Position numbers and translations under genes: made by a program. 64,000 nt of DNA from Aeromicrobium erythreum (GTDB taxonomy: Bacteria; Actinomycetota; Actinomycetes; Propionibacteriales; Nocardioidaceae), in contig NZ_CP011502.1 of the NCBI RefSeq assembly GCF_001509405.1, positions 310,001 through 374,000 on the forward strand. The letters are read 5' to 3'. Within the stretch, counting starts at the first letter, position 1. Every line of letters starts with the position of its first letter. The notes below the pieces were generated by a model. That model did no database searches, was not told the origin of the DNA, and worked only from the letters and a program-made list of their open reading frames with translations. Below, in pieces: positions 1 through 8,313 of the stretch.

Positions 1-1
1 C

Positions 2-679
2 GTCGAGCTCGACCGCGCCCTCGCCACGGTGCGCGCGGAGGTGCCGGACGGCCCCGTGCTGCTGTCGGCGCACTCCACCGGTGGCCTGGTGCTCCCGCTG
101 TGGCTCGACCGCCTGAACCGGCGTCCGGGCGGCTCGAAGGGCGCGGGCATCAGCGGTCTCGTGCTGAACAGCCCGTGGTTCGACCTGCAGGGCAAGCCCT
201 GGATGCGCGAGGTCGGCACGGTCGTGATCCGCGGGATCGGCCGGGTCAAGCCGTTCGACGTCATGAAGCTGCCGTTCACCGACGCGTACGGCAGCAGCCT
301 GCACGTCGGCGCCCACGGGGAGTGGGACTACGACGTCGCGCTGAAGCCGCTCAACGGGTTCGAGGTCACCTTCGGCTGGCTCGGCGCCGTGCGGGCCGGC
401 CAGGCGCGTCTGCACCGCGGGCTCGACGTCGGCGTCCCGTCGCTCGTGCTGCGCTCGGACAAGAGCCGCTTCGCGCGGTCGTGGTCGGAGGAGGTCGACC
501 GCGCCGACGCCGTGCTCGACGTCAAGCAGATCGCCCGCTGGGCCGGCTGCCTCGGCGACGCGGTCACGTCGCTGCCGGTCCCGGACGCCCGGCACGACGT
601 GTTCCTGTCGTTGAAGGAGCCGCGCGAGGCCGCCTACGAGGCGGTCGACACCTGGTTGCGCACGAGCTCGCTGATCTGA
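2..679 (+). CDS. Alpha/beta hydrolase, C-terminal part (5' end outside window)
   Basis: The reading frame is open from the first bases of the window, so the gene begins upstream; about 225 residues are visible. The segment LLSAHSTGG near the visible N-terminus looks like the nucleophile elbow of serine alpha/beta hydrolases (GxSxG-type, with Ala in place of the first Gly), and the C-terminal PDARHDVFLS segment supplies a plausible catalytic His with an Asp just before it. This pattern fits the serine aminopeptidase S33/monoacylglycerol lipase-like group. No signal peptide can be judged because the N-terminus is missing. The stop lies 36 nt before the next gene. Substrate unknown; the fold assignment is good, the specific family only moderate. 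Confidence 0.75.
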   Translation, partial: VELDRALATVRAEVPDGPVLLSAHSTGGLVLPLWLDRLNRRPGGSKGAGISGLVLNSPWFDLQGKPWMREVGTVVIRGIGRVKPFDVMKLPFTDAYGSSLHVGAHGEWDYDVALKPLNGFEVTFGWLGAVRAGQARLHRGLDVGVPSLVLRSDKSRFARSWSEEVDRADAVLDVKQIARWAGCLGDAVTSLPVPDARHDVFLSLKEPREAAYEAVDTWLRTSSLI

Positions 680-715
680 CCGGCGCGCCCCGGCGCGGTG
701 GGGTACACCTGGACC

Positions 716-1312
716 GTGACCGCCATGCCCATGTTCCCGCTCGGGACCGTCCTGCTCCCGGGAGGCCTGCTGCCCCTGCGGCTGTTCGAGCCGCGCTACC
801 TGGCGCTGCTCGCCGACGTCCTCGCCGACGACGAGCCCGAGATCGGGTTCGTGCTGATCGAGCGCGGGGTCGAGACGGGCGGCGGGGACTCCCGGTTCTC
901 GACCGCGACGGTGGGCCGCGTGGTGCAGGTCGAGCCGCGCCAGCAGGAGATGGGCCTGGTGGCCGTGGGCGGACGGCGGGTCGAGGTCGAGGGCTGGCTG
1001 CCCGAGGACCCGTACCCGCGGGCCAAGGTGCGTGAGCTGCCGCCGCTGGAGCTCGACGTCGACCTGGTCGCGGTCGCCGAGGTGCACGAGCGCGCCACGA
1101 CCGCGGCGGTGCGGCTCGGCGCGATGCCGCCCGAGCCGCCGCCGCACGACCTCGAGGCGGCCTGCTGGCACCTTGCGGACGGCTGCCCGATGGGCCCCTA
1201 CGACCGGCTCGGCCTGCTGCGGGCGACGTCGGCGAGCGCCCTGCTGGCAGCGGTCGACGACGCCTACGAGCAGGCCGTCGCGCTGCACGAGGCCTTCGGC
1301 TCCGGCGGCTGA
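716..1312 (+). CDS. LON peptidase substrate-binding domain protein
   Basis: A protein of about 198 residues that opens with MFPLGTVLLPGGLLPLRLFEPRYLALL-like sequence, the hallmark of the N-terminal (substrate-binding, PUA-like) domain of Lon proteases. No AAA+ or protease domain follows, so it is one of the stand-alone Lon-N proteins common in actinobacteria, with undefined function, probably protein or ligand binding in the cytoplasm. GTG at 716 is preferred to the in-frame GTG at 698 because the conserved MFPLG block follows closely and the extra residues look non-conserved; a weak -10-like TACACC lies 6 nt upstream. It sits 46 nt before dnaX on the same strand. Confidence 0.8.
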   Translation: MTAMPMFPLGTVLLPGGLLPLRLFEPRYLALLADVLADDEPEIGFVLIERGVETGGGDSRFSTATVGRVVQVEPRQQEMGLVAVGGRRVEVEGWLPEDPYPRAKVRELPPLELDVDLVAVAEVHERATTAAVRLGAMPPEPPPHDLEAACWHLADGCPMGPYDRLGLLRATSASALLAAVDDAYEQAVALHEAFGSGG

Positions 1313-1345
1313 CCGCACGCCGTGACCCGTGTCGGGCGGCGCGGC

Positions 1346-1351
1346 TAGGCT
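1346..1351 (+). promoter_or_regulatory. Leaderless-type -10 hexamer for dnaX
   Basis: TAGGCT ends 7 nt before the GTG at 1359. This spacing puts the transcription start on or next to the start codon and decides that start over the upstream in-frame GTG at 1329. Confidence 0.6.
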
Positions 1352-1358
1352 CGGGGCC

Positions 1359-3434
1359 GTGGATGCCCCTCTCGCCCTCTACCGCCGGTACCGTCCCGAG
1401 ACGTTCGCCGAGGTGATCGGGCAGGAGCACGTCACCGACCCGCTCCGCCACGCGCTGGCCGCCAACCGGGTCAACCACGCCTACCTGTTCTCCGGCCCGC
1501 GCGGCTGCGGCAAGACCACCAGCGCGCGCATCCTGGCCCGCGCGCTGAACTGCGAGCAGGCGCCGGTCTCCGACCCGTGCGGGGAGTGCCAGAGCTGCCG
1601 CGACCTCGCGCGCGGCGGCCCGGGCAGCGTCGACGTCATCGAGATCGACGCCGCGAGCCACGGTGGCGTCGACGACGCCCGCGACCTGCGCGAGCGCGCG
1701 TTCTTCGCGCCGATCAGCAGCCGGTACAAGGTCTACATCATCGACGAGGCGCACATGGTGAGCCCGCAGGGCTTCAACGCGCTGCTCAAGCTCGTCGAGG
1801 AGCCGCCGCCGCACCTGAAGTTCATCTTCGCCACCACCGAGCCCGACAAGGTGATCGGCACCATCCGGTCCCGTACGCACCACTACCCGTTCCGGCTGGT
1901 CCCGCCGAAGGCGCTCGGCGACTACCTGAACCAGCTGTGCGAGGCCGAGGGCGTGCGCCTCGAGCCGGCCGCGCTCCCGCTCGTGGTCCGCGCTGGTGCC
2001 GGCTCGGTGCGCGACACCCTCAGCGTCCTCGACCAGCTGCTGGGCGGGGCCGGGCCGGAGGGCGTCACCTACGACCTCGCCGTGCAGCTGCTGGGGTACA
2101 CCCCCGACTCGCTGCTCGACGAGGCCGTCGGGGCGTTCGGTGCGTCCGACGGCGCCACGGTGTTCGGCGTCGTCGACAAGATCATCGAGTCAGGGCAGGA
2201 CCCGCGGCGCTTCGCCGAGGACCTGCTGCAGCGGCTGCGCGACCTCGTCGTGCTGCGGGCCGTGCCCGACGCGCTCGTCACCGGTCTGCTCGACGTGCCG
2301 GGCGACCGGGCCGAGCGGCTGCAGGGGCAGGCCACGTCGTTCGGCCCGGCCGACCTGACGCGTATGGCCGACATCGTCAACGCGGCGCTCACCGAGTTCC
2401 GCGGTGCCACGGCGCCGCGTCTGCTGCTCGAGCTCATGTGCGCGCGCATCCTGGTGCCGGCCTCCGACGCGTCGGGCGTGGTCGCCCGGGTCGACCGGCT
2501 CGAGAAGCGGCTCTCCATGGGTGGCGTACCGGCCGACCAGGTGCCGGTCGACACCCGTCCCGCGCCGGCGCCCAGCGTCGCGGCAGCGGCCCCCGCGCCC
2601 CAGCCGTCCAGCCCGCGCGAGGCGGCGCTGCGCCAGGCCGGCGCAGCGGCGTCGGCACCTGTCGCGGAGCCCGACGACGTCCCCGAGCCGCCGGACCTGC
2701 CGCCGTGGGACGTCGAGGAGCAGGTCGGGCGGTCTGCGCCTCCCGAGGACGCCGCGCCGGCCCCGTCGGCGCCCGAGCCTCCGACGCAGCCCCAGCCCCA
2801 GCAGCCGCAGCCCCACCAGCCGCCGTCCCCACAGCCCCAGACGCAGCAGCCTCGGCACCGTCCTGAGCCCCCGGCCCAGCAGCCGGCCCCGGCGGCGCCT
2901 GCGGCGGGTGGCATGGGGGTGGCCGACGTGCGCCGGCTCTGGCCCGAGGTGCTCGAGGTCATCAAGGGGCTGCGCCGCTTCACCTGGATCATGCTGAGCC
3001 AGAACGCGCAGGTGCAGGCGCTCGACGGCCAGACGTTGACGATCGCGCTGGTCAACGCTGGTGCGCGCGACTCGTTCGTCGCGAGCGGGTCGGCCGAGTA
3101 CGTGCAGCAGGCGCTGCAGCAGGTCATCGGCGTGCAGTGGCGGATCGAGGCGATCGTCGACCCGTCGGTCGACCCGCGCGCGGCCAGCACGCCGCAGCCC
3201 TCGGCGCCCGCGGCCCAGCAGGCCGCCCCGGCGCCGTCGGGGCAGGGTCGTGGCGTGGGCGCACCCGAGGCGGTCCGGCAGGCCATGCGCGAGCCGGGCT
3301 CGGTGGCACCGCCGGAGGATCCCGACCTCGCGGCGCACCCCGACGACCCGGTCGTCGACCAGGGCGCCGACCCCGAGCAGCTCCTCTCGCGGGAGCTGGG
3401 TGCGCGGGTGATCGATGAGATCGACCACGGCTGA
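1359..3434 (+). CDS. dnaX: DNA polymerase III subunit gamma/tau
   Basis: A 691-residue clamp-loader ATPase subunit of the replicative polymerase. It opens with ALYRRYRPETFAEVIGQEHV, typical of DnaX. Walker A GPRGCGKTT lies near residue 46, the zinc-binding cysteines CEQ...CGECQSC around 64-80, and the Walker B IIDEAHM near 128. The AAA+ and lid domains run to about residue 390. A long Pro/Gln-rich linker (PTQPQPQQPQPHQPP region) leads to the C-terminal tau domain, which contacts the polymerase and helicase in other bacteria. I saw no A-rich slippery site, so a short gamma form by frameshifting is not supported. The start at GTG 1359 is set by the leaderless promoter. In many bacteria ybaB/ebfC and recR follow dnaX; here the pab gene and an acyl-CoA dehydrogenase intervene. 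Confidence 0.95.
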   Translation: MDAPLALYRRYRPETFAEVIGQEHVTDPLRHALAANRVNHAYLFSGPRGCGKTTSARILARALNCEQAPVSDPCGECQSCRDLARGGPGSVDVIEIDAASHGGVDDARDLRERAFFAPISSRYKVYIIDEAHMVSPQGFNALLKLVEEPPPHLKFIFATTEPDKVIGTIRSRTHHYPFRLVPPKALGDYLNQLCEAEGVRLEPAALPLVVRAGAGSVRDTLSVLDQLLGGAGPEGVTYDLAVQLLGYTPDSLLDEAVGAFGASDGATVFGVVDKIIESGQDPRRFAEDLLQRLRDLVVLRAVPDALVTGLLDVPGDRAERLQGQATSFGPADLTRMADIVNAALTEFRGATAPRLLLELMCARILVPASDASGVVARVDRLEKRLSMGGVPADQVPVDTRPAPAPSVAAAAPAPQPSSPREAALRQAGAAASAPVAEPDDVPEPPDLPPWDVEEQVGRSAPPEDAAPAPSAPEPPTQPQPQQPQPHQPPSPQPQTQQPRHRPEPPAQQPAPAAPAAGGMGVADVRRLWPEVLEVIKGLRRFTWIMLSQNAQVQALDGQTLTIALVNAGARDSFVASGSAEYVQQALQQVIGVQWRIEAIVDPSVDPRAASTPQPSAPAAQQAAPAPSGQGRGVGAPEAVRQAMREPGSVAPPEDPDLAAHPDDPVVDQGADPEQLLSRELGARVIDEIDHG

Positions 3435-3444
3435 TCCCGGCGGG

Positions 3445-3552
3445 GGTGCCGGGCCCCGGGCGGCGGACGGCGCAGCCGGGGGTGCCGGGCCCCGGGCGGC
3501 GGACGGCGCAGCCGGGGGTGCCGGGCCCCGGGCGGCGGACGGCGCAGCCGGG
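3445..3552 (+). repeat. Three perfect 36-bp tandem repeats between dnaX and pab
   Basis: The 36-bp unit starts GGTGCCGGGCCCCGGGCGGC and occurs at 3445-3480, 3481-3516 and 3517-3552 without mismatch, followed by a few bases of a fourth copy. The unit is self-complementary in part (CCGGGCCCCGGG) and could fold. It fills almost the whole dnaX-pab gap. It can be translated in several frames, but those readings are low-complexity and not a credible gene. Confidence 0.9.
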
Positions 3553-3566
3553 GTGCCGGTGCGGCC

Positions 3567-6332
3567 GTGACGGTGCACCGGCGGCGCCTCGGGCTCGACG
3601 AGGGTCCGCTGGAGGTGCTGCGACGCTTCCGCGGCCGCGACCGTCCGGTGGCGCTGGTCGGTGCGTGGCACCAGGGCGACGCGCTGGTGGCCTGCGACCC
3701 CGTGCGGGTGCTCGACCCCGAGGTCGACGACCCGTTCGACCTGTCGCTGCCCGAGGTCGCGCTCGGGGCGTCGTCCGACGGGGCGGCCGGCTTCGGGGGT
3801 GGCTGGATCGGGCTGTGGGGGTACCGCCTCGGCGGGCGGCTGGAGCGGGTGCCACCGGCTCGTGCCCGCCCCGTCGAGCAGCCCGACGCGCGGCTGGCGT
3901 TCTACGCGTGGGTGCTGCGACGCAGCCGCGGCACGTGGTGGCTGGAGTGGCTGGGCGACGTCGACGTCGCGCCGGTGCTGGCGGCGCTCGAGGGTCCCGC
4001 GCCGGGGCCCGTCGCGCACGACGTCGGCCCGCTGCGGCTGGTGCCGTCGCCCGAGGAGCACGTGGCGGCGGTCGCGCGGGCCGTCGAGCACGTGCACGCG
4101 GGCGACCTCTTCCAGGTGAACCTCTGCGCGCGTCTGGAGGGCGACGTGCAGGGTCACCCGGTCGACGTCTTCTGTGCAGGGGCACAGCTCCTCCGCCCGG
4201 CCTACGGCGCGTTCGTGGGTGGCCCGGCCGGCAGCGGCGAGGGCGTCGCGTCGTTCTCGCCGGAGCTCTTCCTGCGCCGCACGGGCCACGAGGTGCTGAC
4301 GTCGCCGATCAAGGGCACCGCGCCGCGCGGCGTCGGGCCGCAGGACGACGCCGCGGCGGCCGAGACGCTCGCGGCCTCGGCGAAGGACCGTGCCGAGAAC
4401 GTCATGATCGTCGACCTGATGCGCAACGACCTCGGCCGGGTGTGCGCGCCGGGCAGCGTGCGGGTGCCCGCCCTCGTCCGGCCGGAGCGGCACGCCGTGT
4501 GGCAGCTGGTCTCCGACGTCGTGGGCCGCCTCGCGCCCGACGTCGACGACGCCGACCTGTGGCGGGCCACGTTCCCCCCGGGGTCGGTCACGGGTGCGCC
4601 GAAGGTGCGCGCGATGGAGGTGGCGGCGGAGCTCGAGGCGACCGGGCGGGAGGCGTACACGGGCGCGATCGGCCACGTGAGCCCGCTCGCCGGTCTCGAG
4701 GCGAACGTCGTCATCCGCACCCTGGAGATGGCGCAGGGGCGGGTGTGGCTCGGCGTGGGTGGCGGCATCGTCGCCGACTCCGACCCGCAGGCCGAGCTGG
4801 CCGAGGTGTTCGTGAAGGCGCGTCCGGTGGTCGAGGCCGTCGGGGGCAGCCTCGTCGACGACGTGCCGCGTCCCGCGCCGGCGGCCCCGTCGTCACCCCG
4901 GGCGGCTCGCGACTGGTCGGCCGACGCGGGCCGCGGAGTGTTCACCACCCTGCTCGTCGACGACGGGCGCGCCGTCGACGTCGCGTCGCACCTGGCCCGC
5001 CTCGACGCCAGCGTCCGCGCCGTCTACGGCAGCAGCGTCCGGGAGGGGCTCGACGACGCGGTGGTGCGGCGCGCGGCGAGCCTGCCGCCCGGCCGGCACC
5101 GCCTGCGGGTCGAGGCGGTGCCTCTCGAGCCGTCGGGCGCCGCTGACGACCACGCCGTGCCGGTGCGGGTCCGGCTCGTCGACGCCCCTCTGGCGCCCGC
5201 GCCGGCGTCGTGGCGGCTCGTGCCATGCGAGGTCCCGGGCGGCTGGGGCAGCCACAAGTGGGTCGACCGCGGCCCGCTCGACCCGCCGGCCGGGGTCGAC
5301 GAGCTGCTGCTGGTCGACGTCGACGGCTCGGTGCTGGAGGGCGGCCGCACCTCCGTGTTCTGCGTGCTCGACGACGGCGTGCACACCCCGCCGCTCGACG
5401 GCCGGGTGCTGCCCGGCACCCAGCGCGCACGGGTGGTCGACGCCCTCCTGGGCGCCGGCGTGCCGCTGCGCCAGCGTCGGCTGACGCGCTCCGACCTCGC
5501 GGCGGCGTCGGAGGTCTTCGTCACGAACGCGCTGCGCGGCGTCGTGCCGGTGCACGAGGTCGAGGGCGTCGGCACCTGGCCCGCCCCCGGCCCCCTCGCC
5601 ACCCTCCTCGCCACCTCTCTCGCCTCCTCTCTCGCCTCCCCCCACCCCGCTGACTGTGACGTTCTGGCCCCCGGAGAGCCCGATCCGGGGCCAGAACGTC
5701 ACGGTCAGCGGGGGAGGGGGCGGAGGGCGAGGGTGCTGTTCGTCGACAACTACGACTCGTTCGTGTTCAACCTCGTGCAGTACGTGCGCGAGCTCGGCGC
5801 CGACGCCGACGTCGTCCGCAACGACGAGGTCGACGTCGAGCAGCTCCTCGCCGCGCGGGCCGCGGGCGACCTGACCCACGTGGTGCTGTCGCCGGGTCCC
5901 GGCGCACCGGCCGACGCGGGCATCAGCGTCGACGTCGTCCGCCGGCTCGGCCCCACCACGCCGCTGCTCGGCGTGTGCCTCGGCCACCAGGCGATCGCTG
6001 AGGCCTACGGGGCGCGCGTGGTCCGCGCGCCTCAGGTGGTGCACGGCAAGCCGTCGCTGGTCCACCACGACGGGCTCGGCCTGCACGCCGGGCTGCCCAC
6101 GCCCCTCGTCGTCGCCCGCTACCACTCGCTGGTGGCCGAGGAGGCCAGCCTGCCGACGGAGCTCGTCGTCACGAGCCGCACCGCGTCGGGCGTCGTCATG
6201 GGCCTGCGGCACGCGACCCATCCGGTCGAGGGCGTGCAGTGGCACCCCGAGTCGATCCTGACCAGCCACGGGCACGACCTGCTCGCCACCTTCCTGGCCG
6301 GCCCGGCCCGCCCTCAGCCCCCTGGGCGGTAG
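3567..6332 (+). CDS. Aminodeoxychorismate synthase component I / lyase / glutamine amidotransferase fusion (PabB-PabC-PabA)
   Basis: A single 921-residue frame carrying the enzymes that turn chorismate into para-aminobenzoate for folate. Residues about 60-430 are the chorismate-binding component I; it has PIKGT (Lys, as in PabB, rather than PIAGT of TrpE) and FPPGSVTGAPK. Residues about 445-695 are a class IV PLP lyase (PabC) with a GSHKWVDR lysine segment and EGGRTSVF. Residues about 723-915 are a class I glutamine amidotransferase (PabA) with the Cys in GVCLGHQ and His/Glu in VQWHPES. PabB-PabC and PabA-PabB fusions are known; this three-part order is less usual. The PabC-PabA joint consists of low-complexity residues and a long palindrome, and GTG 5733 has its own Shine-Dalgarno, so PabA may also, or only, be made separately. 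Confidence 0.9.
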   Translation: MTVHRRRLGLDEGPLEVLRRFRGRDRPVALVGAWHQGDALVACDPVRVLDPEVDDPFDLSLPEVALGASSDGAAGFGGGWIGLWGYRLGGRLERVPPARARPVEQPDARLAFYAWVLRRSRGTWWLEWLGDVDVAPVLAALEGPAPGPVAHDVGPLRLVPSPEEHVAAVARAVEHVHAGDLFQVNLCARLEGDVQGHPVDVFCAGAQLLRPAYGAFVGGPAGSGEGVASFSPELFLRRTGHEVLTSPIKGTAPRGVGPQDDAAAAETLAASAKDRAENVMIVDLMRNDLGRVCAPGSVRVPALVRPERHAVWQLVSDVVGRLAPDVDDADLWRATFPPGSVTGAPKVRAMEVAAELEATGREAYTGAIGHVSPLAGLEANVVIRTLEMAQGRVWLGVGGGIVADSDPQAELAEVFVKARPVVEAVGGSLVDDVPRPAPAAPSSPRAARDWSADAGRGVFTTLLVDDGRAVDVASHLARLDASVRAVYGSSVREGLDDAVVRRAASLPPGRHRLRVEAVPLEPSGAADDHAVPVRVRLVDAPLAPAPASWRLVPCEVPGGWGSHKWVDRGPLDPPAGVDELLLVDVDGSVLEGGRTSVFCVLDDGVHTPPLDGRVLPGTQRARVVDALLGAGVPLRQRRLTRSDLAAASEVFVTNALRGVVPVHEVEGVGTWPAPGPLATLLATSLASSLASPHPADCDVLAPGEPDPGPERHGQRGRGRRARVLFVDNYDSFVFNLVQYVRELGADADVVRNDEVDVEQLLAARAAGDLTHVVLSPGPGAPADAGISVDVVRRLGPTTPLLGVCLGHQAIAEAYGARVVRAPQVVHGKPSLVHHDGLGLHAGLPTPLVVARYHSLVAEEASLPTELVVTSRTASGVVMGLRHATHPVEGVQWHPESILTSHGHDLLATFLAGPARPQPPGR
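5645..5713. repeat. Long palindrome at the PabC-PabA junction
   Basis: Two 27-nt arms (5645-5671 and 5687-5713) are reverse complements at 26 of 27 positions, with a 15-nt loop. Each arm contains GTGACGTTCTGGCCCC or its complement. It lies inside an open reading frame, in the stretch that links two enzyme domains and encodes no conserved residues. Confidence 0.9.
5722..5735 (+). promoter_or_regulatory. Shine-Dalgarno and internal GTG for a separate PabA
   Basis: GGAGGG at 5722-5727 is 5 nt before GTG 5733, whose product would begin VLFVDNYDSFVFN, exactly where stand-alone PabA/TrpG proteins begin. It is in frame with the long fusion, so both products are possible. Confidence 0.55.
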
Positions 6333-6439
6333 GTGGCGCGCGTATCCCTGCTTCGGCGGTAGGAGGCGCGCGGGAAGCGCGGTCATATCCGCGCGCCTCC
6401 TACCGCCCACCGGCGAAGCGCGCGCCACCTACCTCCCAG
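6322..6439. repeat. Nested palindromic element, GGCGGTAGG family, copy 1
   Basis: Outer arms 6322-6342 and 6419-6439 match as reverse complements at 20 of 21 positions; inner arms 6355-6373 and 6389-6407 match perfectly over 19 nt. Outer and inner arms are themselves related (GGCGGTAGGTGGCGCGCG versus GGCGGTAGGAGGCGCGCG). It fills the gap between pab and the acyl-CoA dehydrogenase and could act as a terminator, but the four-arm design resembles a mobile palindromic repeat. Confidence 0.9.
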
Positions 6440-6494
6440 CCCGAGGGTCCGAGCCGGTCGGTATGCCGCACCCGCCCGTGGCAGCATCGGAGCC

Positions 6495-7646
6495 ATGGAC
6501 CTGACCCTCACCGACGAGCAGGCCGGATTCCGCGCCCTGGCCCGCGACTTCCTCGACCGGGAGGTCGTGCCGCACCGTGCCGCGTGGGACCGCGCGGAGT
6601 CCGTCGACCTCGCGATCATCCCGAAGCTGGGCGAGATCGGGTTCTTCGGCCTGACCATCCCCGAGGAGTACGGCGGCGTCGGCGGCGACTACCTCACCTA
6701 CGTCCTCGCGGCGGAGGAGCTGGGCCGCGCCGACTCCGCGATCCGCGGCATCGTCTCGGTCTCCTCCGGACTGTTCGGCACGTCGGTCCTGCGGCACGGC
6801 ACCGAGGAGCAGAAGCAGCGCTGGCTGCCCGACATCGCCGCCGGCCGGATCCTCGGCTGCTTCGGCCTCACCGAGCCCGGCCACGGCTCCGACGCCGGCA
6901 ACTTGCGCACCCGCGCCCGGCGCGACGGCGACGACTGGGTGATCGACGGTTCCAAGGTGTTCATCACCAACGGCACCTGGGCCGACGTCGCCCTCGTCTT
7001 CGCCCGCACCAGCGACGACGGCCCGCGCGGCGTCTCGGCGTTCCTCGTGCCGACCGACACGCCTGGCTTCGAGGCCACGGAGATCAAGGGCAAGCTCGGC
7101 CTGCGCGGCCAGGCCACCGCGGCGCTGTCGTTCGACGGTGTCCGCGTGCCCGCCGACGCGCTGCTCGGCGAGGTGGGCCAGGGCTTCAAGATCGCGATGC
7201 AGACGCTCGACAAGGGCCGCGTCACGATCGCGGCGAGCTGCGTCGGCATCGTCCAGGGCTGCCTCGAGGAGACCGTCGCGTACACGGGCCAGCGGGAGCA
7301 GTTCGGCCAGCCGATCGCGTCGTACCAGCTCGTGCAGGAGATGATCGCCGACATGAGCGTCGACGCCGACGCGGCGCGGCTGCTCACCTGGCGGGCTGCC
7401 GACCTCATGCAGCGCGGCGAGCCATACGGGACGGCGGCGTCGAAGGCCAAGCTGTTCGCGTCGGAGGCGGCGGTGCGGGCGGCGAACCTCGCCGTGCAGG
7501 CGTTCGGCGGGTACGGCTTCATCGACGAGTACCCGGTGCAGAAGTACCTGCGCGACGCCCGCGTGATGACGCTCTACGAGGGCACCAGCCAGGTGCAGAA
7601 GCTGCTGGTCGGGCGGGCCGAGACGGGTATCAACGCGTTCGTCTGA
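6495..7646 (+). CDS. Acyl-CoA dehydrogenase
   Basis: A 383-residue FAD flavoenzyme of the usual family length that oxidises acyl-CoA at the alpha-beta position, passing electrons to ETF. Visible signatures: FGLTEPGHGSDAGN (FAD/substrate contact block 1), the RVTIAASCVGI and REQFGQPI blocks, and YPVQKYLRDARVMTLYEGTSQVQK near the C-terminus, where the Glu of LYEGTSQ is the catalytic base in most members. Whether it acts on straight, branched or glutaryl-type substrates cannot be told from the sequence. ATG 6495 follows a -10-like CAGCAT by 7 nt. It separates pab from recR and has no partner genes beside it, so it looks like an insertion in the ancestral dnaX-recR order. Confidence 0.9.
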   Translation: MDLTLTDEQAGFRALARDFLDREVVPHRAAWDRAESVDLAIIPKLGEIGFFGLTIPEEYGGVGGDYLTYVLAAEELGRADSAIRGIVSVSSGLFGTSVLRHGTEEQKQRWLPDIAAGRILGCFGLTEPGHGSDAGNLRTRARRDGDDWVIDGSKVFITNGTWADVALVFARTSDDGPRGVSAFLVPTDTPGFEATEIKGKLGLRGQATAALSFDGVRVPADALLGEVGQGFKIAMQTLDKGRVTIAASCVGIVQGCLEETVAYTGQREQFGQPIASYQLVQEMIADMSVDADAARLLTWRAADLMQRGEPYGTAASKAKLFASEAAVRAANLAVQAFGGYGFIDEYPVQKYLRDARVMTLYEGTSQVQKLLVGRAETGINAFV

Positions 7647-7692
7647 CGCGGTCGCGACCGCGCGCCGGACGCCGTCGTCGCGCCGTCGGGCC

Positions 7693-7698
7693 TAGACT
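7693..7698 (+). promoter_or_regulatory. Leaderless-type -10 hexamer for recR
   Basis: TAGACT ends 8 nt before GTG 7707, the start that gives the conserved N-terminus [13 protein letters not shown]; an upstream in-frame TTG at 7698 overlaps the hexamer and is therefore unlikely. Confidence 0.6.
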
Positions 7699-7706
7699 TG
7701 CTCCTT

Positions 7707-8306
7707 GTGTACGACGGAGTGATCCAGGACCTCATCGACGAGCTCGGGCAGCTGCCCGGGGTCGGTCCGAAGAGCGCCCAGCGGATCGCCTTCCACCTGC
7801 TCGACGCCGACCCCGCCGACGTCCGTCGTCTGGCGCAGGTCCTCGTGGAGGTCAAGGACAAGGTGCACTTCTGCGCCGTGTGCGGGAACGTCACGGTCGA
7901 CGTCGAGTGCCGCATCTGCTCCGACCCGCGCCGCGACGCCACCGTGCTGTGCGTGGTGGAGGAGAGCAAGGACGTCGTCGCGATCGAGCGGACCCGCGAG
8001 TTCCGCGGCCGCTACCACGTGCTCGGCGGGGCGATCAGCCCGATCGCCGGCGTCGGGCCCGACCAGCTGCGCATCCGCGAGCTGCTCGGGCGCCTGCAGG
8101 ACGGCACGGTCACCGAGGTGATCATCGCCACCGACCCGAACCTCGAGGGCGAGGCGACCGCCACCTACCTCATCCGGATGCTCAGCACGCTGGGCCTGCG
8201 GGTCAGCAAGCTGGCGAGCGGCCTGCCCGTCGGCGGCGACCTCGAGTACGCCGACGAGCTGACGCTCGGCCGCGCGTTCGAGGGCCGCACCGCCATCGCC
8301 GGCTGA
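7707..8306 (+). CDS. recR: Recombination mediator protein RecR
   Basis: A 199-residue protein of RecFOR-dependent gap repair that helps load RecA on SSB-coated DNA. In order: an N-terminal helix-hairpin-helix ([20 protein letters not shown]), a four-cysteine zinc finger ([16 protein letters not shown], residues about 56-71), and a Toprim domain with [14 protein letters not shown] and [13 protein letters not shown], then the C-terminal Walker-like tail. Length and motif order are normal. Start chosen from the leaderless promoter. In actinobacteria recR normally stands near dnaX and before lysC-asd; that order is kept here, but ybaB is not found and roughly 5.5 kb of accessory genes sit between recR and lysC. 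Its stop is only 7 nt from the convergent DUF4328 gene. Confidence 0.95.
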   Translation: MYDGVIQDLIDELGQLPGVGPKSAQRIAFHLLDADPADVRRLAQVLVEVKDKVHFCAVCGNVTVDVECRICSDPRRDATVLCVVEESKDVVAIERTREFRGRYHVLGGAISPIAGVGPDQLRIRELLGRLQDGTVTEVIIATDPNLEGEATATYLIRMLSTLGLRVSKLASGLPVGGDLEYADELTLGRAFEGRTAIAG

Positions 8307-8313
8307 CGCGGGG

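Noticed and set aside
2700..2960. Programmed frameshift in dnaX giving a gamma subunit
   Set aside because: No A-rich slippery heptamer is present; the region is a GC-rich Pro/Gln linker.
3434..3560. CRISPR array
   Set aside because: The 36-bp units follow each other without spacers, and no cas gene is present in the window.
2190..4676. Long minus-strand frame of more than 800 codons opposite dnaX and pab
   Set aside because: High-GC antisense shadow; both genes on the plus strand have unmistakable domains over the whole stretch.
3567..4950. Anthranilate synthase (TrpE) as identity of the first domain
   Set aside because: The active-site block is PIKGT with Lys, typical of PabB, and a PabC domain follows in the same chain.
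3446..5146. Long plus-strand frame with GPGRRTAQPG-type repeats
   Set aside because: It is the 36-bp tandem repeat read in another frame, followed by antiphase reading of the pab gene; composition is Arg/Ala/Gly-rich shadow sequence with no motif.
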